Assembly (NCBI RefSeq): GCF_000188695.1
Contig: NW_004754917.1
Span: 997,686 to 1,007,685, forward strand
DNA length: 10,000 bases
Direction of reading: 5' to 3'
From: Salpingoeca rosetta
Taxonomy: Eukaryota; Opisthokonta; Choanoflagellata; Craspedida; Salpingoecidae
Part shown: piece after piece, positions 7,104-10,000 of the stretch
Numbering within the stretch: the first letter of the stretch is position 1
How the letters are laid out: every line of letters begins with the position of its first letter
The notes under the pieces: model-generated
What the model was told of the DNA's origin: nothing
The model's input: only the letters and a program-made list of their open reading frames with translations
The model's database searches: none
Program-made: the position numbers and the translations under genes

Positions 7104-7669
7104 GCGCGCGCACACGCACGTACGCACACGCACGTACGCACATGGATGGCGTTTGTGCCCCAGTAGTAGGCGGGCACGCCAATGTCTAGTAGCTGTGGGC
7201 TCTGGCGGGCGCGAAGCTGAGCACCAACGTCGTCGAGCTTGACGCGGGAGATGAGGTCTTGCAGGCGGGCGTCCAGCGGCAAGCTGGTGTTGCAGAAGCG
7301 AAGGCTGCCAAACTTGCCCTGGCAAGCGTAGAAGACGTCGTTGGGCGAGCGCCCGTTGGTGCCGCTGATGCGGTCACTCTGCGTGGTGTTGTCACGCAGG
7401 TTATCCTTGAGGAAGCAGGCGTGGGTGCTGGTGTCGAAGGTGAAGGCAATACACGCCGAGTTGGCATTGCATGCGTTGCAGCACGCGTCCGCGCTTGCTA
7501 CCTGCAAGACGTCGATGTTGCCTGCGCCGATGATCACGCCAGTCTCAAGCTTGCACTGGAGGCCCGGCTCTGCGCCTTCGCACCTGCCACTGCAGACAGC
7601 CACCACAGCCACCACAGCCGCCGCCAGCAACAGATGGGAAGGCATTCGCATGGCTGCGACCTGAACCAT
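5848..7669 (-). CDS. Secreted PAN domain + GH3 glycosidase (beta-xylosidase type), N-terminal part
   Basis: Five minus-strand exons, 7669-7142, 6825-6661, 6475-6443, 6271-6265 and 5975-5848, give 287 in-frame residues. The ATG at 7669 has a strong start context (CACCATGG) and leads to a signal peptide (hydrophobic core about 11-26). Residues about 39-103 are a Cys-rich PAN/apple-like domain (CCNACNANSACIAFTF, ACFLKD), a protein- or sugar-binding module. GH3 homology begins at about 115 with FCNTSLPLDARLQDLISR and continues with IGVPAYYWGTNAIHG, FPAPCGLAATFN, GRIIGRELRAYYN, WSPTINPSRDPRWGRNVES and PGEDP, then ends at ATLK-like VTLK. GH3 xylosidases hydrolyse beta-linked plant or algal oligosaccharides; secretion suggests digestion of external polysaccharide. 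The next expected block (KHFAAY onward, including the catalytic Asp) is absent. The gene is divergent from the MBL-fold gene, 120 bp between starts. Confidence 0.87.
5976..6264 (-). other. GH3 intron after the microexon
   Basis: A 289-bp phase-1 intron with strong donor GTGAGTGAG and acceptor CACAAACAG. Its 5' half in sense direction is a GT-rich minisatellite. Confidence 0.72.
6117..6214 (+). repeat. 24-bp minisatellite within a GH3 intron
   Basis: Units ACACACTCACTCACAGCTAC + ACNA occur at 6117-6140, 6149-6172 and 6173-6196, differing only at one base near the end (T, A, G). An extra ACACACTC lies between the first two, and a partial fourth copy runs to about 6214. The array sits in simple CA/CT-rich sequence from about 6082 to 6265. 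Confidence 0.92.
6265..6271 (-). other. Predicted 7-base microexon (GACCCGC) of the GH3 gene
   Basis: In sense direction the sequence is CAACACCAG|GACCCGC|GTGAGTGAG. It encodes Asp-Pro and the first base of Arg. Joined to the preceding exon (...NPSR, donor CGC|GTGAGT at 6442) and the next exon (GG TGG GGT CGG) it gives RDPRWGRN, the conserved GH3 motif. Without it the flanking exons are out of frame when the strong donor is used. Frame, motif and consensus splice sites all agree; transcript evidence is not available. Confidence 0.78.
6272..6442 (-). other. GH3 intron before the microexon
   Basis: A 171-bp phase-0 intron with donor CGC|GTGAGT and acceptor CAACACCAG. It lacks a long GT tract, unlike most introns here. 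Confidence 0.74.
6476..6660 (-). other. GH3 intron 2
   Basis: A 185-bp phase-0 intron, donor CTC|GTCAGT, acceptor CCCCAACTCAG preceded by a pyrimidine-rich stretch. GT-rich sequence fills its first 70 sense bases. Confidence 0.82.
6826..7141 (-). other. GH3 intron 1
   Basis: A 316-bp phase-0 intron with donor CAT|GTGCGT and acceptor GCATCACAG. Splicing joins NAIH to GMQ, as expected for the GH3 (A/S)-(L/I)-H-G segment. Its first 95 bases are a continuous alternating purine-pyrimidine tract. Confidence 0.86.
7047..7144 (+). repeat. 98-bp alternating purine-pyrimidine tract: (CA)n, (CG)5, 14-bp duplication
   Basis: From 7047 to 7144 pyrimidine and purine alternate without a break: CA repeats to about 7100, CGCGCGCGCG at 7101-7110, then a perfect 14-bp duplication (CACACGCACGTACG) at 7111-7124 and 7125-7138. 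The tract runs into the GH3 exon 1 donor at 7141/7142. Such sequence is the classic Z-DNA type. Confidence 0.93.
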
Positions 7670-7789
7670 GGTGTCTGGCAGCAAGTCCTCCTGAACACTG
7701 TGCACTGCTGCTCTGTGTTTGTTTGTGTTTTGGCGCATTCGCGTTCTGCAAACACCACCGACCAATCAAAGGAAGGAACAACAACGAGC
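7670..7789. promoter_or_regulatory. Putative bidirectional promoter between GH3 and MBL-fold genes
   Basis: Just 120 bp separate the two divergent ATGs. On + there is CCAAT at 7762-7766 and TTTGGCGC at 7729-7736, which fits the E2F-type TTTSSCGC pattern. No TATA box is obvious. Function is inferred from position and short motifs. Confidence 0.5.
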
Positions 7790-8065
7790 ATGTGGTTGCG
7801 GCGTGTTGCTCTGGCGTGTGGTGATGGTGGTAGTGTTGGTCGTGTTGGTGGGTTGAGGCTGCGAGGCGCGGTAGCGCGGTTGTCGGTGACAAGCCGCGTT
7901 GGCACGAAAGCGTCCTCTTCCGACGCCGAGCAGAAGAAAGCCTGGAAGGCGGACGCCATCCGCCAGCAGATGGCCCAGCATGCAACAGACACATCTGTGA
8001 GCTGCTTGTGCTTGTGTTTGTGCGTGTGTGTGTGTGTGTGCGTGTTTGTGCGTGTGTTTGTGTGA

Positions 8066-8158
<93 letters not shown>

Positions 8159-8963
8159 TAGCCCGCCGTTGCTTGCTCTGATATACAATATATGCACAAA
8201 CACACATGCACATTCATAAACAAGCACACCCTCACGTTCATGCGCGCGCACACTCACCACACTCACTATCACACACTCACTCGCTGTGTTGCTGCTGATT
8301 TCTGCCAGAGCATGACTGTCGTGCAGGGCAAGCCAGGCGTGTGCGTGCTCGGCAGGCCTGTTGGACCGCTCGCCATGAACCAGTATCTCGTGTTCTGCGA
8401 GGTATGACAGACAGATGGCAACACGTGCTGTATAGTCCCCCACAAGCGGTGCAATCCATGTCGGGGCGCATCAGGTCATGCCATGTGCCGCATACAGCCT
8501 GCAGTTACAACCACCCACCGCACTCCACAAGCTACCGCCGCTGCTGCCGCTGCTGTCACTGCTACTGCTGCTGTTGCCGACGTTGGCGTTGATCTCATGT
8601 CACACCTCATCAACCTTGCGTTGCGGCTGCGCAGGACACGAAGGAAGCTGCCATTGTGGACTCTGGCACGGACACCATGCCAGACTTTCTCGACATCATC
8701 AAGAACGAACAGTGAGCCGCTCGCACATGTACCGTTGACGCTTCGTGCTTGTGTGTGAGCTTGTGTTTGCCATGCACGTGCCACCCAATGCATCTGCACT
8801 TGGCTCACATGCTTGTATTTGTTTGTGTCTTGTGTGCGTGTGTGCATATGACCAAACCACACACCGTCAATGCCATATCCAGACTGGACGTCAAGTATTT
8901 GTTGCAGACGCATGCGCATCCCGACCACGTAGCAGGTCTCGCCGTCACCAAGCGCCAGTTCCC

Positions 8964-8999
<36 letters not shown>

Positions 9000-9457
9000 C
9001 TGATGTGATGTGGGATTGTTCGCTGTGCAGACGGCTGTGTAGCCAGCGATCGTCTTGCTTCATGATTTGCGTGTCGTCTCCCTCCTCTCTCACATACACA
9101 CACACATAAACACACACACATTTGCACAACTCTACAGCTGCCAAGGTTGTCATGCACGAGAAGGAGCTTCCTGTTGCAGCTGCGGCCCCACAGTTTGGAC
9201 AAGTGCGTGCATGTGTCTGTGTGTTCGTGCGTGTGCTTTTGCACGTGACTTCTCTGCAGTTCATTCGATACACGCACACAATGTTGCTGCCGTCTTTGCA
9301 TTCTTCCCCTTGCTCACCGCTGCCATTGCGCTTGTGTGTTGCCTGCAGGCATTTGGGCTCTCGATCGAGCCTCTGCCTGAGCCAGATTTGCTACTTGATG
9401 ACAACGCGACCATCACCATTGGCAATCTCACATTCCGTGCTTTGCACACACCAGGTT

Positions 9458-9503
<46 letters not shown>

Positions 9504-9765
9504 GTGTGTGTGTGTGTGTGTGGCTGCCTTTCTGCGTGTCTATCTGTGTGACCATGTGCCTGTGTGAGGGTCCCGCCTGCGCAGCGCTTTGCACCAGTCG
9601 CGTGTACACCCGCTGTCGTCCACGTGCTCATGTGCAACTGTCACCACATCATGCATGTTCGTGCCAACACAGGCCACTGCCCAGGCCATCTGTGCTTCTA
9701 CGAAGAGGAGAAAGGAATTCTCTTCAGCGGAGACCTCCTCTTCAAGGGAACAGTCGGCAGGACAG
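7790..9765 (+). CDS. Metallo-beta-lactamase-fold hydrolase, glyoxalase II/YcbL-like, 3' partial
   Basis: Seven exons join in frame: 7790-7996, 8309-8401, 8635-8711, 8883-8965, 9138-9202, 9349-9454 and 9673-9765, coding 241 residues plus one base before the edge. Each junction is GT-AG. Residues 1-69 form an Arg/Ala/Ser-rich, early acid-poor leader typical of mitochondrial import. The hydrolase domain follows: GPLAMNQYLVFCEDTKEAAI, VDSGTD, then the metal-binding HAHPDH in THAHPDHVAG, the later ligand in HTPGHCPGH, the bridging Asp in FSGDLLF, and GTVGRT. This order is that of zinc-dependent thiolester hydrolases such as glyoxalase II, which cleave S-lactoylglutathione; exact substrate is uncertain. 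The last metal ligand His and the C-terminus lie beyond the window. The start ATG is the first in frame after the divergent promoter; its upstream frame stays open only as antisense of GH3 exon 1. Confidence 0.9.
7997..8308 (+). other. Intron 1 of the MBL-fold gene, GT tract then CA-rich end
   Basis: A 312-bp phase-0 intron with donor TCT|GTGAGC and acceptor TTCTGCCAG. Its first half is GT-rich, including a (GT)n tract, and its last 120 bases are CA-rich, so the two halves are partly complementary. Confidence 0.85.
8068..8154 (+). repeat. (GT)43 microsatellite
   Basis: An 87-bp pure GT tract in intron 1 of the MBL-fold gene, in GT orientation relative to the gene. Confidence 0.97.
8402..8634 (+). 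other. Intron 2 of the MBL-fold gene, with a CTG-like trinucleotide patch
   Basis: A 233-bp phase-0 intron with donor GAG|GTATGA and acceptor GGCTGCGCAG. It lacks a GT tract but has an imperfect CTG/CCG trinucleotide run at about 8534-8577. Confidence 0.85.
8712..8882 (+). other. Intron 3 of the MBL-fold gene
   Basis: A 171-bp phase-2 intron with donor ACA|GTGAGC and acceptor CATATCCAG. Splicing makes Gln (CA|A) and joins KNE-Q to LDVKYLLQTHAHPDH, as the family requires. Confidence 0.86.
8966..9137 (+). other. Intron 4 of the MBL-fold gene, (GT)16 at the donor and CA repeats near the acceptor
   Basis: A 172-bp phase-1 intron. It opens directly with (GT)16 at 8966-8997 and has a CA-rich stretch at about 9091-9127 just before the acceptor CTCTACAG. 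The two ends are complementary and could fold the intron into a hairpin. Confidence 0.86.
9203..9348 (+). other. Intron 5 of the MBL-fold gene
   Basis: A 146-bp phase-0 intron with donor CAA|GTGCGT and acceptor TTGCCTGCAG; GT-rich in its first 40 bases. Confidence 0.85.
9455..9672 (+). other. Intron 6 of the MBL-fold gene, with interrupted (GT)n
   Basis: A 218-bp phase-1 intron. Donor CAG|GTTGGG is followed at 9460-9522 by a GT tract with one C interruption at 9499. The acceptor is CCAACACAG. The splice creates HTPG-HCPGH, splitting a Gly codon. Confidence 0.87.
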
Positions 9766-9890
9766 GTGTGTGTGTGTGTGTGTGTGTGCTTGTGGGAAAG
9801 GTGGGGAGAAGGGTACAGAACAAAGGCGTTGAAACGCGTGCCACACTCATTGCACGAGCCCTTCGCCACGCCAACACCTCAGAGCACACA

Positions 9891-9935
<45 letters not shown>

Positions 9936-10000
9936 CCATACACAACCACACACACGCACACACACAACCACACACACCCACACACACAGTCTCTCTCACT
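9766..10000 (+). other. Intron 7 of the MBL-fold gene, (GT)12 then (CA)n, end not in window
   Basis: The donor GACAG|GTGTGT opens a (GT)n run to 9788. A CA-rich tract fills about 9890-9988. The next exon should start so as to turn the split codon into Asp (GRTD); none of the visible AGs does this, so the exon lies beyond 10000. Confidence 0.75.

Noticed and set aside
7670..7765. Upstream in-frame Met at 7765 for the GH3 protein
   Set aside because: The ATG at 7669 has a better start context and leads directly into the signal peptide; the upstream extension is basic and polar with no homology.
7259..7789. Plus-strand open frame antisense to GH3 exon 1 as part of the MBL-fold gene
   Set aside because: The frame is open by chance opposite a GC-rich exon; the protein upstream of ATG 7790 has no resemblance to the family and would cross the divergent promoter.
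9980..10000. Candidate acceptor CACACACAG| at 9988 for the next MBL exon
   Set aside because: It would turn the split codon into Val after GRT, whereas the family needs Asp, and 12 bases are too few to judge.

Overview
The window looks like nuclear DNA of a GC-rich, intron-dense unicellular eukaryote. A choanoflagellate or a close relative is my best guess; that is inference. The support is short GT-AG introns of roughly 140-320 bp, a 7-base microexon, secreted proteins with animal-like modules (a PAN/apple domain fused to a glycoside hydrolase), a mitochondrial-type leader, a C-terminal KDEL, and very many (GT)n/(CA)n tracts. No prokaryotic feature, tRNA, rRNA, CRISPR array or transposon was seen.

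Five genes can be reconstructed. They alternate in direction, giving two convergent and two divergent junctions. (1) On +, from before base 1 to 1182: the end of an ALKBH1-type 2-oxoglutarate/Fe(II) dioxygenase. (2) On -, 2756 to 1587, three exons: a 248-residue single-pass membrane protein of unknown function ending in KDEL. (3) On +, 2879-4087, one exon: a secreted seven-bladed beta-propeller. (4) On -, 7669 to 4624: a secreted PAN + glycoside hydrolase family 3 protein of the beta-xylosidase type. Its N-terminal and C-terminal parts are intact, but the middle, including the catalytic nucleophile region, is absent from the DNA. (5) On +, 7790 to beyond 9765, seven visible exons: a metallo-beta-lactamase-fold hydrolase of the glyoxalase II/YcbL type with a probable mitochondrial leader; it runs off the right edge.

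The two divergent pairs (2/3 and 4/5) have start codons separated by only 122 and 120 bp, each gap holding CCAAT elements, so both look like compact bidirectional promoters. The convergent gaps (1183-1586 and 4088-4623) each carry a long (GT)n tract; the second also has a G-rich quadruplex-like run and a 20-bp tandem repeat.

The most interesting points are a predicted 7-base microexon in the GH3 gene that alone restores the conserved R-D-P-R-W-G-R motif; the loss of about 350-400 residues of the GH3 catalytic region between two opposite microsatellites, with a reading-phase mismatch; and a strand-polar intron pattern in which (GT)n lies just after the 5' splice site and (CA)-rich sequence often lies near the 3' end, so many introns could pair end to end. 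The genes do not form an obvious pathway together.
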